Assembly (NCBI GenBank): GCA_031265345.1 | Contig: JAISCU010000026.1 | Location: forward strand, 1 to 14,634 | Direction of reading: 5' to 3' | Origin: Bifidobacteriaceae bacterium | GTDB taxonomy: Bacteria > Actinomycetota > Actinomycetes > Actinomycetales > WQXJ01 | DNA: 14,634 nucleotides | Shown here: piece by piece, positions 7,166 through 13,185 of the stretch | How the letters are laid out: every line of letters starts with the position of its first letter | How positions within the stretch are numbered: the stretch's first letter is position 1 | Made by a program: the position numbers and the translations under genes | The notes under the pieces: model-generated | The model's database searches: none | What the model was told of the DNA's origin: nothing | The model's input: only the letters and a program-made list of their open reading frames with translations

Positions 7166-7178
7166 AGTCATAATGACT
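7166..7178. promoter_or_regulatory. Operator box A of the Nudix operon (AGTCATAATGACT)
   Basis: A perfect 6-1-6 palindrome, AGTCAT-A-ATGACT, just downstream of the predicted -10 and overlapping it by one base. A near-copy lies 21 bp away, about two helical turns. Likely bound by the winged helix of the first gene product. Confidence 0.68.
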
Positions 7179-7206
7179 CTATCACGAGTCACTATGATTC
7201 TGTCAA
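7178..7206 (-). promoter_or_regulatory. Promoter of the Nudix-kinase-like-VWA-synthetase operon
   Basis: On the minus strand, a perfect TTGACA (7206-7201) is followed after 17 bases by GATAGA (7183-7178), a 3/6 -10 match. The start codon at 7144 lies 33 bases further on. Palindromic boxes occupy the spacer and the region after the -10. Confidence 0.6.
7187..7199. promoter_or_regulatory. Operator box B of the Nudix operon (AGTCACTATGATT)
   Basis: Matches box A at 10 of 13 positions and lies in the -35/-10 spacer on the same helical face. A third half-site-like AGTCACGACT occurs at 7206-7215. An additional GACTC/GAGTC inverted repeat (7175-7179, 7186-7190) joins the two boxes. Confidence 0.6.
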
Positions 7207-7343
7207 GTCACGACTCGCCCGTGTCCATCTGGCTGCCGGGCGGTGCTGCCGGGCGTGGCGGCCGGACCGGCGCGCGTCTCGGTGGCGCTGAAGGCCCGGC
7301 GGCCCGCCAGACCCCCGTTTCGCGCCCGTCCGGGCCGGGTGGG

Positions 7344-7400
7344 GTGTCCGCAAGCCCCTGCAACTCGGCCTGGCTGCGAGTTGAAGCCACTTGCGGACAC
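7344..7400. repeat. Palindromic element 1 (REP-like)
   Basis: Outer arms GTGTCCGCAAG (7344-7354) and CTTGCGGACAC (7390-7400) are perfect 11-bp inverted repeats. Inner arms CAACTCG (7361-7367) and CGAGTTG (7377-7383) add a 7-bp stem. The core 7345-7399 aligns without gaps to 7482-7536 at roughly three quarters identity. Confidence 0.75.
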
Positions 7401-7416
7401 GGGCCGCATAGGTGCG

Positions 7417-7474
7417 CCGATGCCGCCGACCCGGTCACCTGCGCAAACGCTCGCTGCCGGGTGGGCGGCATCGG
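7417..7474. repeat. Long inverted repeat between the two palindromic elements
   Basis: Arms CCGATGCCGCC (7417-7427) and GGCGGCATCGG (7464-7474) pair perfectly. After one G/G mismatch the stem continues with ACCCGG (7429-7434) and CCGGGT (7457-7462), leaving a 22-base loop. No T-run follows on either side. Confidence 0.72.
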
Positions 7475-7480
7475 GCGCCG

Positions 7481-7537
7481 TTGTCCACAACTGACTGGAA
7501 CTCGACCCGGCTGCCAATTGAAGCCAATTGTGGACAA
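7481..7537. repeat. Palindromic element 2 (REP-like)
   Basis: Perfect 10-bp arms TTGTCCACAA (7481-7490) and TTGTGGACAA (7528-7537). The element is the same length and orientation as element 1, and two stem pairs differ in a compensating way (G:C in element 1, A:T or T:A here). The inner 7-bp stem of element 1 is not conserved. Confidence 0.75.
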
Positions 7538-7548
7538 GCCTGGCTCCT

Positions 7549-7572
7549 GGTGCTGCGCCCCGCCGCAGCACC
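7549..7572. repeat. Short hairpin, 9-bp stem
   Basis: GGTGCTGCG (7549-7557) and CGCAGCACC (7564-7572) pair perfectly around a 6-base loop CCCCGC. No T-run follows, so a classical terminator is not indicated. Confidence 0.6.
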
Positions 7573-7660
7573 AACGCCCCGCGTCCACGGGGCATGAGTC
7601 GTGCAGGTTGAGTCGGCAGGGCGGCGTGAATCTTAAGTCTTCTTATCCCTCCCTATATGT

Positions 7661-7720
7661 CCTGATACATCCTGATACATCCTGGTACATCCTGATACGT
7701 CCTGATACGTCCTGATACGA
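7661..7720 (+). repeat. Six tandem 10-bp repeats (CCTGATACRT) before the ATPase gene
   Basis: Six uninterrupted decamers: CCTGATACAT twice, CCTGGTACAT, CCTGATACGT twice and CCTGATACGA. A degenerate seventh copy (7 of 10 matches) may precede them at 7651-7660, where TATATG (7654-7659) could serve as a -10 element. The 10-bp period places each copy on the same helical face. The array ends 36 bases before the ATPase start, so it is in the promoter or 5' leader and is a candidate operator array. Confidence 0.85.
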
Positions 7721-7756
7721 TGAGTGCGATAGGGGTTCGCTGGAGGGAGGATCGTG

Positions 7757-8854
7757 ATGGGCGCCAACCAGTCTTTTTCGCCCGCTTTCGGCAACAGGCC
7801 CGCGAAATTGGTGGGCCGTGATGACGTGGTCTCGGATTTCGTGAAGGGCCTGGCCGGAGCGCCGGGCCACCCCAACCGCGCGTCGCTGTGCCTGGGTCTG
7901 CGCGGGATGGGGAAGACAGCGCTGCTGCTGGAATTGGCCGAGCAGGCTCGTCAGGCGGGCTTCGTTCCCGCGAAAGCGACCACCGGACCGGACCTGCTGG
8001 CCGAATTGCTGGAGGCGATCCAGGTGAACGGCTCGAAACACCTCGTCAAGCCGCGCAAGGTCAAATCCGTCAGCGCTGGCGCATTGGGGTTCTCGGCCGG
8101 TCTCGCCTTCACCGACGAGGTCGAGGGCAAGTACGGCTTCCGCACCAAACTCGGCCTGCTGTGCGACGAATTGGCGAAGCATGGGCTGGGAGTGGTGTTG
8201 TTGGTTGACGAGGTCACAGCCACCGCGCCCGATCTGCGGAGACTGGCGACGGCGTATCAAGAATTGGTGGGCGAAGGCAAGAACATCGCTATTGCCATGG
8301 CCGGATTGCCCGCGGCCATTTCGACCGTGGTGAACGAGGAGACGCTGACGTTCCTCAATCGGGCCCGCAAGGTCGAACTCGGCGCGATCCCGGTGCGGGA
8401 GGTCTCGGCGTACTATCACCGGACGTTTCGCGGCATCGGGAAACAAATCGACGCGGCGCTGCTGGAACAGGCGGCGGCCGCGACGCTGGGCTACCCTTAC
8501 CTGCTCCAATTGGTGGGCTATTACCTCCTGGAGTACGCCGGTGACGATGCCGTGATCTCGGCTTCGACCGTCACGTTGGCTCTCTCGGCGGCGCGGTCCG
8601 CACTCGCCGACACTGTGTTCCTGCCCAGTCTGCACCCCTTGTCACCGAGGGATCGGGCCTTCTTGGAAGCGATGGCCCAGGACGATGGTTTCAGCGACAT
8701 CGCTGGCGTGCAGCGCCGGTTGGGGGTTTCTGCGTCGAGCGCGCAGCAGACCAGGGCGCGTCTGATCGCCCACGGACCCATCGCCTCGGTGGGTCGCGGC
8801 CGCTTGGAGATACAGATTCCCTACCTGCGCGAATACCTGGCCGGGACTCTGTGA
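7757..8854 (+). CDS. AAA/STAND-like ATP-binding protein with C-terminal winged-helix-like region
   Basis: 365 residues, soluble. Early motif FGNRPAKLVGRDD (residues 11-23) precedes the ATPase domain. Walker A is GLRGMGKT (47-54) and Walker B is VVLLVDEV with D151-E152. The region YPYLLQLVGYYLLEYAG is typical of AAA/STAND lids, and the C-terminal 80 residues (LSPRDRAFLEAMA, VQRRLGVSASSAQQTRARLIAHG) look like a winged helix. Such Orc1/Cdc6-like ATP-binding proteins are common single genes in actinobacteria and their roles are mostly unknown. The ATG at 7757 is preferred because GGAGG ends 6 bases before it; a GTG at 7754 is adjacent. The gene stands alone: divergent to the Nudix operon and followed by nearly 500 non-coding bases. 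Six decamer repeats in front suggest tight or self control. Confidence 0.83.
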   Translation: MGANQSFSPAFGNRPAKLVGRDDVVSDFVKGLAGAPGHPNRASLCLGLRGMGKTALLLELAEQARQAGFVPAKATTGPDLLAELLEAIQVNGSKHLVKPRKVKSVSAGALGFSAGLAFTDEVEGKYGFRTKLGLLCDELAKHGLGVVLLVDEVTATAPDLRRLATAYQELVGEGKNIAIAMAGLPAAISTVVNEETLTFLNRARKVELGAIPVREVSAYYHRTFRGIGKQIDAALLEQAAAATLGYPYLLQLVGYYLLEYAGDDAVISASTVTLALSAARSALADTVFLPSLHPLSPRDRAFLEAMAQDDGFSDIAGVQRRLGVSASSAQQTRARLIAHGPIASVGRGRLEIQIPYLREYLAGTL

Positions 8855-9343
8855 CCGAGACTTGACGAGGCATCGCCCGCGCGAAGGCTGCGTTTCACAC
8901 GAGGGCCGGCGGCGCGGCCACGCTGCTTCGGCGCCGTTGCCCCGTGCCGTCGGGCCGTCTCCCCGCGCGGTCCGGCTCCGTGGAGGTGGGGAGCCGCGCG
9001 AGTGACTCCGAGGGCCAATCCAGGGACGCCCCGACCGACCACGGGCGGCGACCGTGAGGGCATTCGGAGCCAATTCGATCAAATGTCAACCCGCGAAGTG
9101 CTCGATGTAAGCGATTTTGCTCATTCCGTTTCAATTTGGTCATTATTGCTCTTGTCCCCCTGCCCGCCCGCCCGTAAGCTGCTTCTGGCGGCAAGGTCCG
9201 CCAACCCGGCCAACATCTGCATAGTTGGTGCCCAGCGACGGGCACAGTGTGGGCGCGCGCCGGGGACCCCCTCGGAGTCCGTCAGCTTTCGTTAGTTCGT
9301 TTCCTCTTGGACCTTTGCCCCTACCTAAGGAGAACTCATTCGT
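8855..9343. other. Non-coding stretch between the ATPase and chitinase genes
   Basis: No convincing gene is seen. The first half is very GC-rich and holds a hairpin at 8973-8996. The second half, from about 9060, turns AT-rich and presumably carries the chitinase promoter; the best guess is TTGCTC (9118-9123) with CATTAT 18 bases on, but it is weak. I saw no DasR-like GlcNAc-regulator palindrome. Confidence 0.45.
8973..8996 (+). terminator. Possible terminator hairpin after the ATPase gene
   Basis: CGGCTCC (8973-8979) and GGAGCCG (8990-8996) form a 7-bp stem with a 10-base loop, flanked by further CGCG pairing. It lies about 120 bases after the stop and lacks a T-run, so the call is weak. 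Confidence 0.3.
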
Positions 9344-11437
9344 ATGATGACTCATCGCACCCGTGGACCCGGAGCCAGGCGCCTGTGCGCTGGCCTCGCG
9401 GCAACCGCACTAACCATCGGCGCAATGGTCGGCCTGGCCGCGCCTGCCCAAGCCGATGACCCCATCGACTGGGAGGACCCGGCCACTTGGCCCGGTCGCG
9501 CCGCCCCCGCCCCCACCACGGCATTGGTCGGTGGCTACGCCTACAACGTCAATGCCAGCACCTTCGCCGGCTACGACATGGCCAATGTGAACTTCGTGGA
9601 GTGGGCTTTCACCACTATCGGCGACCCTAACAGCGCCCGGGACGGCATGTGCTCTTTGCCCAACACCAACGCCGCCAACGCTGTCGCGGCGGCCAAGGCG
9701 GCCAATCCGCATGCCAAGTTCCTGGTCTCGCTCGGTGGCTGGGGGGCGCGGAACTTCTCGACCGCTTCAGACAGCCCGGAAGACCGCCAGAAACTGGTGG
9801 CAAGCTGCATCGCCACCTACCTTGACACCGGCCTGGTGGAAGGCTTCGACATCGACTGGGAGTTCCCGTACTCCGGCGGCCTGCCGAACGTTGGGATCAT
9901 GGGTCCGGACGACAAGGCCAACCTGAACCTGCTGGTGGTCGAGTTCCGCGACCAGTTGGACGCATGGGCTGACGCCCACAACACCGATCCTGATGATTTG
10001 TGGATCACGGCCGCCATCCCGGCCGGTCGCTGGGAAGACTCGGGCGACGGTGTCACTGGCGGTCCCTATGAGCTCCGTGACGGCTTTGACCTCGACTTCC
10101 TGGGCAGCCGGCTTAACACGCTCAACATCATGACTTACGAGATGGGCACAGGCTATGTTCCCGTTTCGATGCACAACCAGCCCCTGTACCCCGATCCCAA
10201 GGACAACACCGGCGATCCCTACAACTCGGGCGTGACCCACGTCCAGATGTGGCTGGATGAAGGCGTTCCGGCTGACAAGATCATCTACGGCGGCATGTAC
10301 ACGGGCGGTCGTGGTTTCGTGGTCCAGAACACCGACAACGGCGGCATGTGGCAGCCTTGGTCAGGCACCGGTTGCGGGAACGGGAGCAACGCGGTCAATC
10401 TGGCTGCCGCCAAGAATGATTCTCGCAACGTGCTGATCTACTGGGATGACGTGACCAAGAACCATTGGCTGTTCGATCCCGGTCAACTCCGGGTCTGCTC
10501 GATCGAGACGCCCCAAAGCCTGGCGGAGCGCGCGAAGTGGGCCAAAGACAACGGTCTGAGTGGTTTCTATTCCTGGACTCTAGGCACCTCTGGTGCAGCC
10601 CAGGGCTACCCGGAGATTCGGGCTGTCGGTCGGGTGTTCCATCCTGAGTGGTACTCCGAGCCTGCAGCGCCCGTGGTGAACGGCGTGAATCTGGACCTGG
10701 CCGCCAAGGCCTTCGATGGCGAGGTCGCCCGCGTGGTCGGCTCGTCTGCGACCAGCCTGACCGCTGTGATCAACTGGGGCGACCTGACCCGGTCAACCGC
10801 TGAAGTCGTCGACCTCGGTGGCGGTGAATGGTCGGTGCGTGGATCGCACACGTATGCGGCTCCCGGGCAGTACAAGCTCACAGTGGCTACCTTCGATCCG
10901 CTGCCCATCAACTCCGTCTACGCCAACGCCTGGCTGAATGTGAACGCCGAGGATGAGGACATCATCGTGGGCGTCCAGCCCGGTTTGTTGTCGCTGACGG
11001 TGCCGAACAACCAGGTGATCGACCTCGGCCAGGTCACTCTGAACGGCCTGGACCAGTACATCGGCGGGTACTTGAACGTCGCTCAAGTGGTTGACGCTCG
11101 TGGCACCAAGGCCGGTTGGACCCTGTCTGGTGTGGCGACGAACTTCACCGGGCCTCTGGGAGGCCAGATCTCGGCCCAGAACCTGGGCTGGAGCCCGACG
11201 GCCTCGGTGATCCCGACTGGTGGTCTGGTCGGCTCTGGAACGCCTCCGGCGGTCACGGCTGGTCCGGTGGTGACGCCCGCGCAGAACGGCGGTCTGGCGA
11301 CGGCGAAGGTGCTGTGTTCGGCGGATGCGGGCTCATCACAGGGACAGTTCCTGTGCGGCGGTCCACTGCAGTTGGGTATCCCCTTCGACACCCCATCTGA
11401 CCAGTATGCGTCCGTGCTGACACTGACCCTCGTGTAA
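9344..11437 (+). CDS. Secreted GH18 chitinase with PKD-like and WxL-like C-terminal regions
   Basis: 697 residues. A signal peptide (basic to R13, hydrophobic 14-33, cleavage after AQA37) exports the protein. The GH18 domain (about 62-435) hydrolyses beta-1,4 links in chitin: SLGGW at 129-133 and EGFDIDWE at 166-173, with E173 as the acid; the family's leading Asp is Glu166. NIMTYEMGTG and GFYSWTLG fit later barrel strands. Residues about 444-540 form a PKD-like beta domain (VINWGDLTRS, SHTYAAPGQYKLTV). Residues about 545-697 resemble a WxL domain: VVDARGTKAGWTLSG with W592-T-L594, and a C-terminal SVLTLTLV. WxL domains bind the cell wall non-covalently, so the enzyme is probably displayed. 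AAGGAGA lies 10 bases before the ATG. It heads the chitin cluster and is followed by a strong hairpin. Confidence 0.92.
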   Translation: MMTHRTRGPGARRLCAGLAATALTIGAMVGLAAPAQADDPIDWEDPATWPGRAAPAPTTALVGGYAYNVNASTFAGYDMANVNFVEWAFTTIGDPNSARDGMCSLPNTNAANAVAAAKAANPHAKFLVSLGGWGARNFSTASDSPEDRQKLVASCIATYLDTGLVEGFDIDWEFPYSGGLPNVGIMGPDDKANLNLLVVEFRDQLDAWADAHNTDPDDLWITAAIPAGRWEDSGDGVTGGPYELRDGFDLDFLGSRLNTLNIMTYEMGTGYVPVSMHNQPLYPDPKDNTGDPYNSGVTHVQMWLDEGVPADKIIYGGMYTGGRGFVVQNTDNGGMWQPWSGTGCGNGSNAVNLAAAKNDSRNVLIYWDDVTKNHWLFDPGQLRVCSIETPQSLAERAKWAKDNGLSGFYSWTLGTSGAAQGYPEIRAVGRVFHPEWYSEPAAPVVNGVNLDLAAKAFDGEVARVVGSSATSLTAVINWGDLTRSTAEVVDLGGGEWSVRGSHTYAAPGQYKLTVATFDPLPINSVYANAWLNVNAEDEDIIVGVQPGLLSLTVPNNQVIDLGQVTLNGLDQYIGGYLNVAQVVDARGTKAGWTLSGVATNFTGPLGGQISAQNLGWSPTASVIPTGGLVGSGTPPAVTAGPVVTPAQNGGLATAKVLCSADAGSSQGQFLCGGPLQLGIPFDTPSDQYASVLTLTLV

Positions 11438-11455
11438 GAACTGCGCAATCAATGC

Positions 11456-11523
11456 TGTGTGCGACTGCAGCCCCGGTTCCTAGTGGACCTGTCTCCACCA
11501 GGAACCGGGGGCAGTCGCGCACA
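11456..11523 (+). terminator. Long hairpin after the chitinase gene
   Basis: Arms 11456-11486 and 11495-11523 pair over about 28 bp, including CCCCGGTTCCT with AGGAACCGGGG and CGACTGC with GCAGTCG. There is a 2-base bulge, one mismatch and an 8-base loop. It begins 19 bases after the stop. No T-run follows, as is common in actinobacteria; it may terminate transcription in both directions or stabilise the chitinase mRNA. Confidence 0.7.
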
Positions 11524-11749
11524 ACACAATTCCGGCCCCATTGTCTATCGCAAGTGCCACCATTCGCCCGCTACAAGCATGAATTCCGTCAGTAACCCTT
11601 CCCTACAGCCCTAGGAAATCCCCAGAACTAGGAGCATCAAGATCCGGTCTCTCACTTTCGCCAGGCGCACATCTCCCGGTAGACATACCGGGACGCGGCT
11701 TGCGCGAACCCAAAATCAGCCCAGCACTGCGCGGCGGCCGGGCCGCGCG
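11524..11749 (+). other. Leader between the chitinase hairpin and the wall-protein gene
   Basis: Apart from small inverted repeats (TCCCGGT/ACCGGGA at 11674-11680 and 11687-11693) and the large hairpin at 11718-11759, no gene or clear promoter is seen. The wall-protein frame stays open back to a TAG at 11612, but contains no ATG, GTG or TTG before 11750. Confidence 0.5.
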
Positions 11750-11759
11750 GTGCTGGGCT
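11718..11759 (+). repeat. 18-bp stem-loop over the apparent start of the wall-protein gene
   Basis: AGCCCAGCACTGCGCGGC (11718-11735) pairs with 11742-11759; the single mismatch is a U-G wobble in RNA, and the loop is GGCCGG. The GTG at 11750 lies in the 3' arm, so the start codon would be buried in the folded mRNA. Confidence 0.75.
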
Positions 11760-13120
11760 GCTTCACGGCGGTCCTTTTGGCCACGCTCGCCGGGCTCGGT
11801 GTGGCCTGGTCGGCGCTACCGGACTCGGTCACGCTCACCGGCACCGATGGTTATCTCGAAGTCGAGGTCCACCGGAGCGGAGCCATCGACGCCCGCGCGC
11901 TGCACGCCAACGGCACTCTGGTCAGCCTGTTCGCAGACTCTGGCGGCGCAGGCTTGGCCAATGGCACCATCTTCTGGGTCAATGGCACCGCCTATGCCAC
12001 CGGGTACTTGTCCGGAACGACGGGAGGAGCGCTCGGGAGTCTGGGGCCCGGGACGCTCACGGCCGATCCGTCCGCCAACACCGCCACGGTGACGTGGACG
12101 GTAGACGGGTTGGTGTTCGCGCGGACGATTGGGCCGCACCGCGGTTCGCTGTACACCTTCGACCAGTCCTGGACGGTCACGAATCAAACTGGCGCCCCGG
12201 TCAGTGCCGTGAAGGTCGTGACGGGTGGAACCATCAATTTCGCCGATGCCGCAGACGGTTATGTCGGGTGGGACCCGGGCCGCGACGCCGTCTACTGGTG
12301 GAGTTATGAAGTGCTGGGCGCGGAAGCCGCTTTGTCGGGGGTGCCATTGGCCGGCAGTCAATCATCCGCCTACTTCGCGGGCCCTGCGCTCGCCGCGCGG
12401 GACGCGGTCGCGAGCGGTCCGCTGACTGACCAACTGATCACTTACCGCGGCGATCACGGGCTCTATCTCCAATGGGACGTGGGAGTCCTGGCCGATCAAA
12501 CCAGTGCCACAGTCCTCGGCCGCACCACCAGTTGGCTTCCCCTGCGGCCGAGCGCCGTTCCGACGGTGCCTTCCTACCCATATGTTGACGAGAACTCAGC
12601 TGTGGGGGTCTCAGGCCCCGGCATCCGGCCCGTGCCCAGACAAGGCGAGGAATACGAGGAAGAGACCTCACCGTCGCCAAGTCCCAGCCCGAGCGGATCC
12701 TTCGACCCAACACCGACGGCCGGTCCGACCGACGGGCCCAGTGGTCAGCCGACCGATGTCCCGAGTTACGGACCCACTGGTTCGCCCAGTGATGGCCCCA
12801 GCGGCCAGCCGACCGACGGACCCAGCGGTCAACCCACGGATGGTCCAAGTGTTGGTCCGACGGACGGGCCCTCAGGCGGGCCGACCGGTGGTTCGGGAGG
12901 CGTTCCGACCGGCGGTGCTCCCGCTGTCCCGGCCGACCAGGTGTCCCCTGGTGCCGGAACTGGCACCATGCCCTTCACAGGTGCCCAAAGCGTTGGCGTG
13001 ATGGTGATCGCAGTGACGCTGATGGGCCTTGGAACAGGGCTGAGCGCCCTGGCTCGCCGCCGTAAACGGGGCGCGAGCGTCGAGCTCAGCCCAACCGCTA
13101 GCTCTGCAGGAGGCGGATGA
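11750..13120 (+). CDS. Sortase-type cell-wall-anchored protein of unknown function
   Basis: 456 residues from GTG 11750. A hydrophobic export segment (LGCFTAVLLATLAGLGVAW) is followed by a beta-rich domain of about 270 residues (YLEVEVHRSGAIDARAL, ATVTWTVDGLVFARTIG, YVGWDPGRDAVYWWSYE) that I do not recognise. Residues 322-381 are a Pro/Thr/Ser/Gly/Asp-rich linker with an octapeptide period. The C-terminus is a sorting signal: MPFTG at 407-411 (Leu of LPxTG replaced by Met), a hydrophobic helix, then ARRRKRG. It should be linked to peptidoglycan by a sortase. The start is doubtful: GTG 11750 has no ribosome binding site or basic N-region, while the frame upstream encodes TARRPGRA directly before the hydrophobic stretch. 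Either a non-canonical upstream start (an ATC at 11642 follows AGGAG) or a frameshift from TTG 11700 is possible. It sits between chitinase and hexosaminidase genes, suggesting a role in chitin binding. Confidence 0.8.
   Translation: MLGCFTAVLLATLAGLGVAWSALPDSVTLTGTDGYLEVEVHRSGAIDARALHANGTLVSLFADSGGAGLANGTIFWVNGTAYATGYLSGTTGGALGSLGPGTLTADPSANTATVTWTVDGLVFARTIGPHRGSLYTFDQSWTVTNQTGAPVSAVKVVTGGTINFADAADGYVGWDPGRDAVYWWSYEVLGAEAALSGVPLAGSQSSAYFAGPALAARDAVASGPLTDQLITYRGDHGLYLQWDVGVLADQTSATVLGRTTSWLPLRPSAVPTVPSYPYVDENSAVGVSGPGIRPVPRQGEEYEEETSPSPSPSPSGSFDPTPTAGPTDGPSGQPTDVPSYGPTGSPSDGPSGQPTDGPSGQPTDGPSVGPTDGPSGGPTGGSGGVPTGGAPAVPADQVSPGAGTGTMPFTGAQSVGVMVIAVTLMGLGTGLSALARRRKRGASVELSPTASSAGGG
12713..12892 (+). 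repeat. Repeats encoding the Pro/Thr/Ser/Gly wall-spanning linker
   Basis: Imperfect 24-base units encode octapeptides of the type PTDGPSGQ (residues 322-381). Such linkers span the cell wall and vary readily in copy number by slippage. Confidence 0.7.
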
Positions 13121-13185
13121 ATTCAGCCCCCGGCTTTCCCTGAAGATATCCAATCCATCAAGAAAGGTCTGTTGACTTGTTAAGA

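Larger units (their letters stand above)
7216..7660. other. Non-coding, palindrome-rich intergenic stretch
   Basis: No convincing gene lies here; open frames on both strands lack ribosome binding sites and recognisable products. The stretch holds four consecutive inverted repeats listed separately. The left part (7230-7340) is very GC-rich, with a direct repeat TGCCGGGCG near 7233-7251. The right end turns AT-richer before the decamer repeats. Confidence 0.6.

Noticed and set aside
7344..7537. Integron attC sites
   Set aside because: The sizes fit, but the conserved core sites (GTTRRRY/RYYYAAC) are not present and no integrase is seen.
7661..7720. CRISPR array
   Set aside because: The repeats are 10 bp with no spacers, and no cas gene is present.
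7643..8635. 330-residue open frame on the minus strand
   Set aside because: Antisense to the ATPase gene with its Walker motifs; its C-terminal repeats only reflect the decamer array.
8855..9343. DasR-type operator before the chitinase gene
   Set aside because: No palindrome close to the known GGTCTAGACC-type core was found; short GGTC words alone are not enough.
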